21,602 bases of DNA from SOIA01 sp964348015 (GCA_964348015.1 CAYGBC010000025.1:1-21602), one strand, 5' to 3'. Shown: positions 1-7,614, numbered from the stretch's first letter. Numbers and translations: made by a program. The notes: a model not told the origin generated them from the sequence alone.

Positions 1-1
1 A

Positions 2-745
2 TTGGCCATGATGGCACGACCCATCCTATTCGAGATCCATCCTGATAAAGGATATTCCTCTTTATCCCTGTGTGCTTTCGAGTATCTCGGGGGCGTTCTC
101 GACGGTATCAATTCCGAAGGACTTGTTGTGGCCATCCTCGCCGAGGAGGAATCGGGCCCGAAAGTCGGCCGGGAACCGGGCAATGAAGTCGGAATGCACG
201 AATTGATGGGCATGCGCTACCTCCTGGACAACTGCAAAAACGTGGAAGAAGCCAAAGAAGCATTACTTTCTCTAAAACACTATTATTCTTTTATCCCCTG
301 CCACTACATTATAGGGGACAGGAGCGGAAAGTCCTTCATCTTCGAGTTTTCTCCTACCCGTAACAGGAACTATATCATCGATGGGGATGGACCTCAGTGT
401 GTGACAAACCATCTGGTTTTCCACCATCAAAAGGTAGAGGAATTCCCGGAAACCGATCTCAACTGGAGCATGAGAAGGTACAAAATGCTGGATGAATCCA
501 TAAAGGCCAAGGAGAAATTCACTCTCGAGGAAATCGCTGCCATCAATGCCCAGGTAGCTGTCCCGACTTATATCCCAGAAAATCCTGAGTTCGCACCAGG
601 CCGCACACTTTGGTATGCGCAGTACGACCTCGATAACCTGACGCTCACAGTGAAATTCTATCTAGATGAAGAACCTGACCCGGAGAATGAAAGAAGGGCT
701 ATCCTGGAATACTCCCCTCAAAAAGTGTATGAACTCAAAAAATAA
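2..745 (+). CDS. C45-like acyltransferase / linear amide C-N hydrolase, 5'-truncated
   Basis: This is the C-terminal ~247 residues of an Ntn-hydrolase of the acyl-CoA:6-aminopenicillanate acyltransferase / choloylglycine hydrolase-like group (peptidase C45 type). The family processes itself to expose an N-terminal Cys nucleophile and cleaves or transfers linear amides. What supports the call is the run GGVLDGINSEGLVVAI, the helical MGMRYLLDNCKNVEEAKEAL segment, the HYIIGDRSGKSFIFEF strand pair and the VTNHLVF motif near residue 137. The catalytic Cys and its autoprocessing site would lie upstream of base 1, so activity cannot be judged. In-frame TTG and ATG codons at 2, 8 and 11 are probably internal. 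It converges on cysC across about 140 bp. Substrate is unknown; bile-salt, penicillin or N-acyl amino acid type amides are all possible for this fold. Confidence 0.75.
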   Translation: MAMMARPILFEIHPDKGYSSLSLCAFEYLGGVLDGINSEGLVVAILAEEESGPKVGREPGNEVGMHELMGMRYLLDNCKNVEEAKEALLSLKHYYSFIPCHYIIGDRSGKSFIFEFSPTRNRNYIIDGDGPQCVTNHLVFHHQKVEEFPETDLNWSMRRYKMLDESIKAKEKFTLEEIAAINAQVAVPTYIPENPEFAPGRTLWYAQYDLDNLTLTVKFYLDEEPDPENERRAILEYSPQKVYELKK

Positions 746-782
746 TAGGCTCTTTGGTGATCTTCTCGCCAGTGATATCAAC

Positions 783-808
783 GCCTTGGGTGTCATTCCC
801 TGCAAGGC
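783..808 (+). terminator. Weak hairpin after the truncated acyltransferase
   Basis: GCCTTG (783-788) pairs perfectly with CAAGGC (803-808) across a 14-nt loop, about 40 nt past the stop codon. Only a short mixed T-rich run follows, so this is at best a weak or Rho-assisted end in the 139-bp gap between two convergent genes. Confidence 0.2.
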
Positions 809-884
809 ACTTTGTGTATTTAGAAAGAGATTAATCCTCTATCTTCTGAAAATTTGAGTGTGAGATCTGAGCCGTTTGCGGCGC

Positions 885-1499
885 TTATCCAGGAGCGACG
901 ATCTTTTTCTCTTCAAGATAGCGGATGACGATCTTTTTGCTCTCTTCCAGATCGTGAAGGCTCGTATCGATCGTGAGCTCGGGTTGTACCGGTTCTTCGT
1001 AGGGAGCGGATATCCCGGTGAATTCCTTGATCTCTCCGGCGCGCGCCTTCTTGTAAAGACCTTTGGGATCCCGTTGTTCGGCCACATCCAACGGAACCTT
1101 CACAAAGACTTCGATGAATTCTCCGCCTTCGAGCAGTTGTCTGGCCTTGTCCCGGTCTCCTCTGTAAGGGGAGATGAATGCCGTCATGGTGATCACGCCG
1201 GCCTGGGCAAAAAGTTTCGCCACTTCTCCTATCCGACGGATGTTCTCCTCCCGGTCTTCAGGTGAGAATCCGAGGTTTTTATTCAGGCCGTGCCGGATGT
1301 TATCGCCATCCAGGACATAACACAGATGGCCGCGTCTGTAGAGTTCCTCCTCGACGATATGGGCGATCGTGGATTTTCCAGAGCTTGGCAGCCCCGTGAA
1401 CCAGATGACCACGCCTTTTTGCCTGAGAAGCTTCTCTCTGTCCGGTTTGCTCAGAGCGCTCTTGTGCCAGGTGATGTTTGTTGCTTTTTGTTCGGTCAT
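885..1499 (-). CDS. cysC: Adenylylsulfate (APS) kinase
   Basis: Cytoplasmic enzyme phosphorylating adenosine 5'-phosphosulfate at the 3' position to give PAPS, with ATP as donor. At 204 residues it has normal single-domain length. The Walker A loop is GLPSSGKST (36-44). It is followed by DGDNIRHGLN (64-73), which contacts APS, the NIRRIGEVAKLFAQAG helix, and FISPYR (108-113). The KGLYKKARAGEIKEFTGISAPYE segment forms the mobile lid. The ATG is preceded by GGAG at 8 nt. It lies 33 nt downstream of sat on the same strand, so the two consecutive sulfate-activation steps are co-expressed. No PAPS reductase or PAPS sulfotransferase is in the window, so the fate of the PAPS (assimilation or sulfation) cannot be read here. 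Confidence 0.96.
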   Translation of the reverse strand: MTEQKATNITWHKSALSKPDREKLLRQKGVVIWFTGLPSSGKSTIAHIVEEELYRRGHLCYVLDGDNIRHGLNKNLGFSPEDREENIRRIGEVAKLFAQAGVITMTAFISPYRGDRDKARQLLEGGEFIEVFVKVPLDVAEQRDPKGLYKKARAGEIKEFTGISAPYEEPVQPELTIDTSLHDLEESKKIVIRYLEEKKIVAPG

Positions 1500-1532
1500 C
1501 AGAATTTCTCCATGGATTTATGATGCTATCTG

Positions 1533-2711
1533 TCAGGCAGATTTTAAATTCTTGTAATAATCGATCAAGATTTGGACAACCTCGGGCCGGCTGAATTCTT
1601 TGGGCGGCATCTGTCCGTTCGCCAGCATTTTTCTCAGGTCTGTGCCGCTGATCAGAACCCGGTCTTCTTTGCCGTGCGGGCAGGTTTTCATCGATGCCAT
1701 CCCGTCGCATTTATAGCACCAGAATGTCCAGTCGATTTTCAGGGGTTTGAGGTGAAGATCATCTTCACCGATCTCATCGAATATTGTCTGGGCGTCAAAC
1801 GGACCGTAGTAATCTCCGACGCCGGCATGATCGCGGCCGACGATCAGGTGGCTGCATCCGTAGTTCTGCCGGAATATGGCGTGCAGGATGGCCTCCCTCG
1901 GGCCGGCATAGCGCATCTCCATCGGGTAGACTTTCAATACGACCCGGTCTTGAGGGTAATAGTTTTCCATCAGCACTTCATAGCATTTCATCCGGACATC
2001 TGCCGGGATATCGTCCGCTTTGAGTTTGCCGACCAACGGATGGATCAGAATCCCGTCGCAGACTTCCAGGGCGATCTTTGTGCAGTATTCGTGGCTTCGG
2101 TGGATGGGATTTCTCGTCTGAAAGCCGGCCACCGTCCTCCAGCCGTGCTCTTCGAAGAGCTTTCGTGTCTCGGGGGGCCGTCCGAAGCGGGAGCCGTATA
2201 TCTCCGGGTAGGGGCCTTCACTCAAAGCTTTCACCGGTCCCCCCAGCAGCACGTCCTTCTGGGCCAGGAGCTTTGCCACTCCCGGGTGCGCTTCGTCCTC
2301 AGTGCGGAACACGTTTTTGGCCTCAAGGTTTTTATCATACGTAAATTTCTCTGCCACTTTCAGGCTGCCCATGAGTGCGCGGCTTTCTTCATCGACCAGC
2401 GCGACTTCAGAGTTGATCTGCAGGTTGTCTGCCTGTTCTTGGCTAACAGAAAGAGTTATCGGAACAGGCCAGAGAGTCCCGTCCGTCATCCGCATCCTTT
2501 CGACAACCCCAATGTAATCTTCCTGTCCCATGAAACCCTCTAACGGGCTGAATGCGCCCATGGCCATCATGATCAAATCCGAAGTTTCGCGCGAGGTGAG
2601 ATGGACAGCCGGAAGTGATTTCGCTTTTTCTCTTTCCTGCGCGAGCTGTTCCCCTTCAACAAGAAGAGGTTTGAGTTCACCGCCGTGCGGTGGGACGAGT
2701 TTTTGCCCCAT
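1533..2711 (-). CDS. sat: Sulfate adenylyltransferase (ATP sulfurylase), monomeric-type Sat
   Basis: Converts sulfate and ATP to APS and pyrophosphate. The 392 residues match the homo-oligomeric Sat family rather than the CysD/CysN GTPase system. Visible motifs are QTRNPIHRSHE (198-208), the QxRNPxHxxHE nucleotide site; GRDHAGVGDYYGPFDA (292-307); and ISGTDLR (355-360). A zinc-binding set C332, C335, C344 and H346 sits in CYKC...CPH, as in the bacterial/archaeal Sat branch that includes thermophile and sulfur-metabolising enzymes. There is no C-terminal APS kinase domain; that activity is the separate cysC just downstream. The ATG has CGGAGG at 6 nt. A 56-nt gap separates it from the upstream RHH gene, consistent with one RHH-sat-cysC transcript. 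Confidence 0.97.
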   Translation of the reverse strand: MGQKLVPPHGGELKPLLVEGEQLAQEREKAKSLPAVHLTSRETSDLIMMAMGAFSPLEGFMGQEDYIGVVERMRMTDGTLWPVPITLSVSQEQADNLQINSEVALVDEESRALMGSLKVAEKFTYDKNLEAKNVFRTEDEAHPGVAKLLAQKDVLLGGPVKALSEGPYPEIYGSRFGRPPETRKLFEEHGWRTVAGFQTRNPIHRSHEYCTKIALEVCDGILIHPLVGKLKADDIPADVRMKCYEVLMENYYPQDRVVLKVYPMEMRYAGPREAILHAIFRQNYGCSHLIVGRDHAGVGDYYGPFDAQTIFDEIGEDDLHLKPLKIDWTFWCYKCDGMASMKTCPHGKEDRVLISGTDLRKMLANGQMPPKEFSRPEVVQILIDYYKNLKSA

Positions 2712-2767
2712 ATTTTCCTCCGTTCAATAAGGTCTCAGATCTACAGATGCAGATTGAGTGATTCAGT

Positions 2768-3019
2768 TCACAGATATCCTAAAGATTTCAGACGCTTCCG
2801 GATCGCTTCGATTTCTTCCTTGCTCAAGCTCGGGTCTTCGATTTTTTTGATCGTGTCGATCTCTTCTTTGGTGGAAACCAGGTCGCGCAACACGTAGACA
2901 ACAAAATCAGTGACTGAGTTGAATCCGCTGTCGACGACAATTTTGGATATCCGGTTGTACAGCGGACCCGGGATTTTGATCGTGACTTTACTATCCGGGG
3001 TCTTTTGTTTGACACTCAT
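2768..3019 (-). CDS. Ribbon-helix-helix (CopG-like) regulator, first gene of the sat-cysC operon
   Basis: Small 83-residue protein. Residues 11-17 (KVTIKIP) form the expected DNA-contacting beta strand, 18-32 the first helix, and SVTDFVVYVLRDLV (35-48) the second; together they make a ribbon-helix-helix core that would dimerise. A charged helical tail follows (KEEIDTIKKIEDPSLSKEEIEAI) and ends in RKRLKSLGYL. The ATG at 3019 follows an AGGAG placed inside a perfect palindrome, which in turn sits just downstream of a strong promoter, the usual arrangement for an autorepressor. It is in line with sat and cysC, so it is probably their regulator. The signal it senses is not visible; a structural role bound to Sat or another partner is an alternative. 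Confidence 0.8.
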   Translation of the reverse strand: MSVKQKTPDSKVTIKIPGPLYNRISKIVVDSGFNSVTDFVVYVLRDLVSTKEEIDTIKKIEDPSLSKEEIEAIRKRLKSLGYL

Positions 3020-3021
3020 AT

Positions 3022-3041
3022 AACACTCCTATAAGAGTGTT
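3022..3041 (-). promoter_or_regulatory. Perfect palindromic operator over the +1 region and RBS of the RHH-sat-cysC operon
   Basis: AACACTC (3022-3028) and GAGTGTT (3035-3041) are exact inverted repeats around CTATAA. Another ACACTC (3012-3017) is repeated at exactly 11 bp spacing from the one at 3023-3028, giving three half-sites. On the minus strand the palindrome begins about 3 nt past the -10 hexamer and contains the AGGAG of the RHH gene. A bound dimer would therefore occlude initiation, and a hairpin in the short leader could mask the RBS. That the RHH protein is the ligand is inferred. Confidence 0.6.
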
Positions 3042-3044
3042 TCT

Positions 3045-3073
3045 ATATTAGGCATTTTCGCCTGCTCTGTCAA
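3045..3073 (-). promoter_or_regulatory. Sigma70-type promoter for RHH-sat-cysC
   Basis: Read on the minus strand: a perfect TTGACA -35 (3073-3068), a 17-bp spacer and TAATAT as -10 (3050-3045; 4 of 6 to consensus). The predicted start near 3038 falls inside the palindrome and leaves only about 18 nt of leader before the ATG. Confidence 0.65.
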
Positions 3074-3159
3074 GGCCGGTTGGGGCAGAGATCAGGACTT
3101 TTCTGACCTTTAGCGGATATGCATGAAGTTAATTTTCAGGGAGAGTTGAAGCACGTTTT

Positions 3160-3220
3160 TATAACTCCAGGTCATAAAAACGACTAAATTTATAAAATCC
3201 TATAACTGGAGGTCATAAAA
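3160..3220. repeat. Spaced 20-bp direct repeat, 18/20 identical
   Basis: TATAACTCCAGGTCATAAAA (3160-3179) recurs as TATAACTGGAGGTCATAAAA (3201-3220), offset 41 bp, close to four helical turns. Each copy is also a loose inverted repeat (TATAACT against AGGTCATA). Same-face placement suggests binding sites for a dimeric regulator. Which flanking promoter they serve is unclear, because they lie between the divergent RHH and membrane-protein genes. Confidence 0.5.
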
Positions 3221-3344
3221 TCGGTGCTCTGGCTTACACAAGGTTAATTTCAAATTCAACTAATCGCTAGAGGTGAGATGAGACTGCTCTGTATTGGCTA
3301 TTTTTCGAGGCGAAAATCACCTTTCATTTCCTCCTAAAAGGGCA

Positions 3345-3372
3345 TTGAAAAGACCTCAGGGCTCAATATATC
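3345..3372 (+). promoter_or_regulatory. Possible promoter for the membrane protein / VWA pair
   Basis: TTGAAA (3345-3350, 5/6), a 16-bp spacer and TATATC (3367-3372, 4/6), placed about 40 nt before the gene's RBS. It fits position and consensus, but no further support is visible. Confidence 0.35.
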
Positions 3373-3412
3373 TTATTAGGCACACAAATTTATTTAGGGA
3401 AGGGTGATATCA

Positions 3413-4651
3413 ATGAATCAAATGGAAACTTTAACTGCTGACCAATGGCAAGAAATTTTCGGAATTCTTTTGGTCCCTATCAAGTGGATCATCCCCCTGC
3501 AGAAGTCGATTCTCGATTTCTTCTTGTATTCCAGCTCAGCCTGGGCGGCTGTGGGTAAGTTCCTGTTTCTGTTTTTCCCGCTTCTCCTCCTGCTGGGAGC
3601 CCTGTGGAGCACGCAGCTTTCGCTGTATACGATTCCTTTTCGCTCGAAGCGCATCAACTTCGTCACAACTCTGCTTCTCGCCTGGTGGGACGGAGCACGG
3701 GCTGTCTGGCTCTTCTGGGTCGGTCTGTTTCGGCTCGTCATAGTCGTTCTGGGATGGATCTTCTCAGTTGCCCGACTCGCTGTAAAATTCATCGTTGTCT
3801 CCTTGAAATATATTGTGAGCGCTCCGTTCGCGATGACCGGCCGGATGACCAAAAGCTTCTTCAGGCCCGGAGTACCCTGGATTGCTTTCCTGATCCTCGT
3901 GTTCTGGTGTATGCTCGAATCGGGCATCTTCACGTTCGTCCTGTTCCCGACGATTTCAGAAGTTCTGATGGATATCGTCGGAACGGACGAGGTTTCACCT
4001 CTCACAACCCCTATCCTGTACATCTTTTTGCTTATCATCATCATGGGAAGTTTTGCGGCTCTCCAGGCATTAGCAGATGCGATCCGGACAAAGAAAGTCA
4101 AACTCATCATCCAGATGACGATCATCGAACTGATCGTGATGGGCTTTGAGGTGATGTTCTTGTACCGCGAGTTGGTGGATGCGATCACCCCATGGATCGT
4201 CCAGCAGACAGGCGTGAGAGTGGGAATCTTCTTCACATTGACCGTCTCGAGCTTTGGGTGGATCGCCATTCGTGGCATGACCTGGTTCCTGTTCGCGCAG
4301 TACGGCACACCGCCGCTTCTGGCCCTCATTTCCCGCCAGCCCGTTGAACAGGCCGCAGGCGCGCAGAGAGAAGCGCCTCCTGATTTCAAAGAAACTTCGA
4401 GATGGTGGCAGCAGCCGATCCAGGACTTCAAGAACGAGATTGATTGGCTCCATCGGAAGTTCAATGAACTGCTGGAATTTCTCACGCTGCCGATTCTTCA
4501 GGTTTTGGCCGTGATCCTGAACTTCTTCATGATCTTGCTGACAGCGAAGCCGGTCTTCAACCTTCCGTTCAAAGAATTGAAGGATGTGATGGACACGCGG
4601 GAGATTCTTGTGGCCAAGCGCATGATGCCAAAGACAGGAGATGAAGTTTGA
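3413..4651 (+). CDS. Polytopic membrane protein of unknown function
   Basis: A 412-residue protein I cannot assign to a family. It is dominated by hydrophobic stretches, roughly at 16-30, 48-65, 84-92, 97-120, 126-140, 164-188, 206-225, 238-260, 272-305 and 358-385, so some eight to ten spans are likely. Aromatic-rich segments such as WLFWVGLFRL are notable. A charged soluble part (about 312-357) contains RWWQQPIQDFKNEIDWLHRKFNELLEF and may form an amphipathic helix near the last span. I chose ATG 3413 over an in-frame GTG at 3404, because AGGGAAGGG ends 8 nt before the ATG. The stop overlaps the start of the next gene (TGATG), so the two are translationally coupled and probably form one complex. 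No transporter or enzyme motif is evident. Confidence 0.75.
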   Translation: MNQMETLTADQWQEIFGILLVPIKWIIPLQKSILDFFLYSSSAWAAVGKFLFLFFPLLLLLGALWSTQLSLYTIPFRSKRINFVTTLLLAWWDGARAVWLFWVGLFRLVIVVLGWIFSVARLAVKFIVVSLKYIVSAPFAMTGRMTKSFFRPGVPWIAFLILVFWCMLESGIFTFVLFPTISEVLMDIVGTDEVSPLTTPILYIFLLIIIMGSFAALQALADAIRTKKVKLIIQMTIIELIVMGFEVMFLYRELVDAITPWIVQQTGVRVGIFFTLTVSSFGWIAIRGMTWFLFAQYGTPPLLALISRQPVEQAAGAQREAPPDFKETSRWWQQPIQDFKNEIDWLHRKFNELLEFLTLPILQVLAVILNFFMILLTAKPVFNLPFKELKDVMDTREILVAKRMMPKTGDEV

Positions 4652-5415
4652 TGCGAAAACTCAATTTTATCACTCGCTGGGGTATTGTCCTGACGGTCCT
4701 CCTAATGTTTACTGCCACATGTTTGGGGCCGTCAGGGCAGCAGAAACCTCGATTGGTCATGTTTGTCGGAGTGGATGTGAGCGGCTCTTTCCGAGGCACG
4801 GGCTACTATGATGATGCGATCGCTTTCCTGTCCCATTACATCTACGGCCACATGAATGAGCTGGGCGGGCTGAGCAGACTGCGGGCCCTGTTCGTGGGTT
4901 CTGTCGGCGGCACGATCGAGGATGAGCCCAAGGCCTTTCATCCGATCCACGACCTTGAAGGCAAGGATGTGGCCCAGATCGAAAAAGAGCTCAGAGAGTG
5001 GTTTCCGCCCGAAGACATCATCACGGATTTCAACGCTTTCTTCGAAGAGGTAGCAAACCTCACTGTGGACAGAAGCCTCACTCTCGCCCCGATATCTATC
5101 GTCATCGTCACAGACGGGATACCGGCTTTGGGCACTTCAGAAGAAAAATCCGCTTATGAGAAGATCGATCTCGATCCTTTGGAGTTTCTCTCGCGGAGAG
5201 TCACTGTCCGGCTCATGTACTTGGAGCCCAAAGTGGCCCAGCACTGGAAAGAGGACGTCCCGGCAAGACGAGTCCGCATCTGGACGGTTGCCGGGGAAGT
5301 GATGGTGGGCTGGCAGGAACAGATGGAGCCCGGGCTGGAGCTGGCTCAACAGGAAAAATTGTGGATATGGGTTAAAGACAACGTGGATTTCCGCGTCCGC
5401 TCAAGACGCTTCTAA
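4651..5415 (+). CDS. Exported VWA-domain protein with intact MIDAS
   Basis: A 254-residue protein with a hydrophobic N-terminal segment (9-23). It ends in TATC, with C24 a possible but weak lipobox cysteine, so it is a candidate lipoprotein or membrane-anchored periplasmic protein. The rest is a von Willebrand A fold with all metal-site elements: D42-x-S44-x-S46 in VDVSGSF, T125 in ITDFNAF, and D155 in VIVTDG. It should therefore bind Mg2+ or Mn2+ and a ligand. The start at 4651 overlaps the stop of the upstream membrane protein, and AGGAG is present at 9 nt, so the two are co-translated. The likely role is as the extracytoplasmic partner of that membrane protein; what the pair does is unknown. 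It converges on the next gene with only 12 bp between stops. Confidence 0.75.
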   Translation: MRKLNFITRWGIVLTVLLMFTATCLGPSGQQKPRLVMFVGVDVSGSFRGTGYYDDAIAFLSHYIYGHMNELGGLSRLRALFVGSVGGTIEDEPKAFHPIHDLEGKDVAQIEKELREWFPPEDIITDFNAFFEEVANLTVDRSLTLAPISIVIVTDGIPALGTSEEKSAYEKIDLDPLEFLSRRVTVRLMYLEPKVAQHWKEDVPARRVRIWTVAGEVMVGWQEQMEPGLELAQQEKLWIWVKDNVDFRVRSRRF

Positions 5416-5427
5416 TCTAAAGGAACG

Positions 5428-7521
5428 TTATTTCACTCTAAAGCTCTGGCTGGTCTCTGCTTTTGTCCCCGTCTTCATTTCCTCGGCTGTGATCTTGATG
5501 AAGTACTCACCAGGCTTTATTTCCGGCAGTTGAAGCTCACACAGGAGCACATCTGTTCCATTCTGCCTCTCTGAGGCAAGAATGGAAAAGGGGAGGGGAG
5601 TTTTCTCTGTCATCTCATAATCGAAGAGAAACGCTGTGAGCTCGATATCCGGGTTTGGAATGTCCTTCACAGCACTGAGGACAACAGCCAGGAGTTTTGG
5701 AGTTCCCTGCTCCAGATTTCCGACGAGCGGGGAATGTTCGTTAGAGAGGAACGGATAGATATCCGCTAAAGAAAGACTTTCCTCCTTCACTTTCTCCTTC
5801 TTTTTTTTCTCTTCCTTCTTCTCCTCCTCAACTCTTGTCAGGTTAAGATAGTAGGATTTTTTCTCAGGAATGATCAATAGAGGAGGATGCAGCGTTATTC
5901 CGGATTCGACGGGCTCAGGGATATCGACTGAAGTCGACGCTTTGGCGGCGCGGCCTGTCTCCATGTTCCGGATGATGACGCGGCATTCATACGAACCGGG
6001 ATCAAGGAAAACGCTGATATAAGGATAGATCCTCTTTTGGCGGAGCGAGGAAAAATCTAGGTCCGCTTTGATCGATGAGAGGACATTGTTCTCTGGATTG
6101 ATAATGAATGTGGTCAGTTCTGTTTTTTTGCCGAGAACTTCTTCCATTTCTTCTTGAGATATTTCAGAGAGGAGCACGAGATTGGCTTCTTTTGTCTTTG
6201 AACAGGGGAGAGCGATCGTGGAGAGAGGAAGCGGCTCCTGGAAGATAGGATTTTCGCTCAACGCCAGATCGACAAGGCGGAGCTGTTTATCGAAATCATC
6301 GAGTTCAACGAAAGGCTTGGGATTGAAATACCCGCCCTGGGCATGGACCTGGCATCCTTTCCGTTTGACCTTGACTTCGATACTGTGGTATTCGCCGTCC
6401 CACTTCTCGTCGATGTAGTAGCCGAGAACGTAATAATTGCTGGTGACGTCCTGAATTTGATTGGCGATTTTGTCGTAATAGTTGACATTGTGAAGATATT
6501 CTCCGCCGGACAGTTCGGAGAGCATTTCCAGTGTTTGGACTCGTTGAGGCCAGACTGTGCTGACGGTGTGGACAGGACTGTTGGACGCGGCGAATTCTTT
6601 GCCCATATCCTCGTATTTTTCCCTTAATGTTTGGTGAGCCCCCAGCACAAAAGCTCTCGGGATTCCTCCTGAAAAAAGTACGATGTTTTTGTATCCTGGA
6701 ATATACCGGAGAGCTCGGGCCAGGTCTGTGAAAGAATTGACCCAGATATGGGATTTGCTGATTTGAGACTGTGTTTCTGGATCCACAGTTGTTACAAAGT
6801 AAGAACTTAAGTTGATTCCCCCCCGGGGAGGTCCGGCGAGACCGTGTTGATTTTGAGCTTCTTCTCCTTCTCCTCTCGCGCTTCTGACTTCTCTTTCTGC
6901 CCGAGTTCTTTCTCCTTCAAGGGTTTGCGCCCCTGAGTCTCTGATGCCTTCTCCCGTCTCCTCGACGCCATCAATCGCTTTTCGTACCTTTTCCATGTCT
7001 GATGTGAGATATTCATGGATTGTGAATCCGGATACGATGTTGTAGGACATGACTCCGACTTCATCAGTCGGTTGAATCTGTGTATCGATAAAGTGATGAG
7101 CTGCTTTTTTTGACTGAAGGAGCCCGAGTTTTGACGAAGCAAAGATGAAGAAAAATTTCCGGTTCATCCTTGAAGCTGTATCCTGACTTGGCGGGAGAGC
7201 TGTTTTGGCGATTTCTTCTTCCACCTTTTTTTCAGTTTCTTCCGGACGGACAGGCCTTTGTATCATATGGGTCTCAAAGTCCGTTATCGGCTGGAGTTTT
7301 CCGTTGTCGTACAGGATGAAGTCATCCTTGGTCAAGTCTGTGATCGGATTCCCTTTGTTATCCGTTACGAAGACCTGCACCAGTTTCAAAACGACTATCA
7401 CTCGGTATTGATAGGAGGACTCTTGTGTGACTTGGGCCTCTCCGGAATTCAGTTTCCCAGGATTTGGCAGAAAAAGAAGCGCCATCAATAAAATGCCAAT
7501 CGTAAGGAATTTTTCTTTCAT
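5428..7521 (-). CDS. VWFA-related domain exported protein
   Basis: A 697-residue protein with a signal peptide (MKEKFLTIGILLMALLFLPN). The N-terminal module at about 40-90 (VFVTDNKGNPITDLTKDDFILYDNGK) is the hallmark of the 'VWFA-related Acidobacterial domain' family. The VWA-like domain starts near 122. Its first metal-site motif is replaced by FIFASSK (125-131), lacking the usual D-x-S-x-S. NIVLFSGGIPR supplies a later core strand. C-terminal beta-rich regions follow, interrupted by a Lys/Glu run near 560-575. ATG 7521 is preferred to the in-frame TTG at 7533, because GGGA sits just before it and the signal peptide then starts cleanly. It probably acts outside the cytoplasm in protein interaction; the partner is unknown. 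It is divergent from the sulfatase. Confidence 0.8.
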   Translation of the reverse strand: MKEKFLTIGILLMALLFLPNPGKLNSGEAQVTQESSYQYRVIVVLKLVQVFVTDNKGNPITDLTKDDFILYDNGKLQPITDFETHMIQRPVRPEETEKKVEEEIAKTALPPSQDTASRMNRKFFFIFASSKLGLLQSKKAAHHFIDTQIQPTDEVGVMSYNIVSGFTIHEYLTSDMEKVRKAIDGVEETGEGIRDSGAQTLEGERTRAEREVRSARGEGEEAQNQHGLAGPPRGGINLSSYFVTTVDPETQSQISKSHIWVNSFTDLARALRYIPGYKNIVLFSGGIPRAFVLGAHQTLREKYEDMGKEFAASNSPVHTVSTVWPQRVQTLEMLSELSGGEYLHNVNYYDKIANQIQDVTSNYYVLGYYIDEKWDGEYHSIEVKVKRKGCQVHAQGGYFNPKPFVELDDFDKQLRLVDLALSENPIFQEPLPLSTIALPCSKTKEANLVLLSEISQEEMEEVLGKKTELTTFIINPENNVLSSIKADLDFSSLRQKRIYPYISVFLDPGSYECRVIIRNMETGRAAKASTSVDIPEPVESGITLHPPLLIIPEKKSYYLNLTRVEEEKKEEKKKKEKVKEESLSLADIYPFLSNEHSPLVGNLEQGTPKLLAVVLSAVKDIPNPDIELTAFLFDYEMTEKTPLPFSILASERQNGTDVLLCELQLPEIKPGEYFIKITAEEMKTGTKAETSQSFRVK

Positions 7522-7614
7522 TTTATTTCCCAATAGAGATAAAGGTTTTGAATAAGGACACTGATGAATAATATTGTGTACGAATGGTCTATTATGTCAA
7601 GATAATTTATGCTT

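Larger units (their letters stand above)
3074..3412. other. Divergent intergenic region without a supported gene
   Basis: About 340 bp between the RHH promoter and the next gene. Apart from the spaced direct repeat and a possible promoter at its right end, I see no open frame with a sensible RBS, no tRNA and no clear terminator. Confidence 0.6.

Noticed and set aside
871..882. GCCG-TTTG-CGGC hairpin after the cysC stop
   Set aside because: A four-base stem with no T-run on the minus strand; not a convincing terminator.
1572..2543. A 323-codon open frame opposite sat
   Set aside because: It lies wholly antisense to a clear ATP sulfurylase and has no domain-like sequence. It is a shadow of sat codon usage.
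3160..3220. Repeat pair as a CRISPR remnant
   Set aside because: Only two copies, a 21-bp spacer, internal symmetry and no cas genes. A regulatory site is more likely.
3306..3335. Minus-strand micro-frame after TAGGAGG in the 3074-3412 gap
   Set aside because: The SD-to-ATG spacing is only 2 nt, and the frame is nine codons without any pattern.
3418..4485. A 355-codon minus-strand frame opposite the membrane protein
   Set aside because: Low-quality Ser/Arg/Met-rich translation with no RBS. The plus strand has an SD, hydrophobic periodicity and coupling to the next gene.
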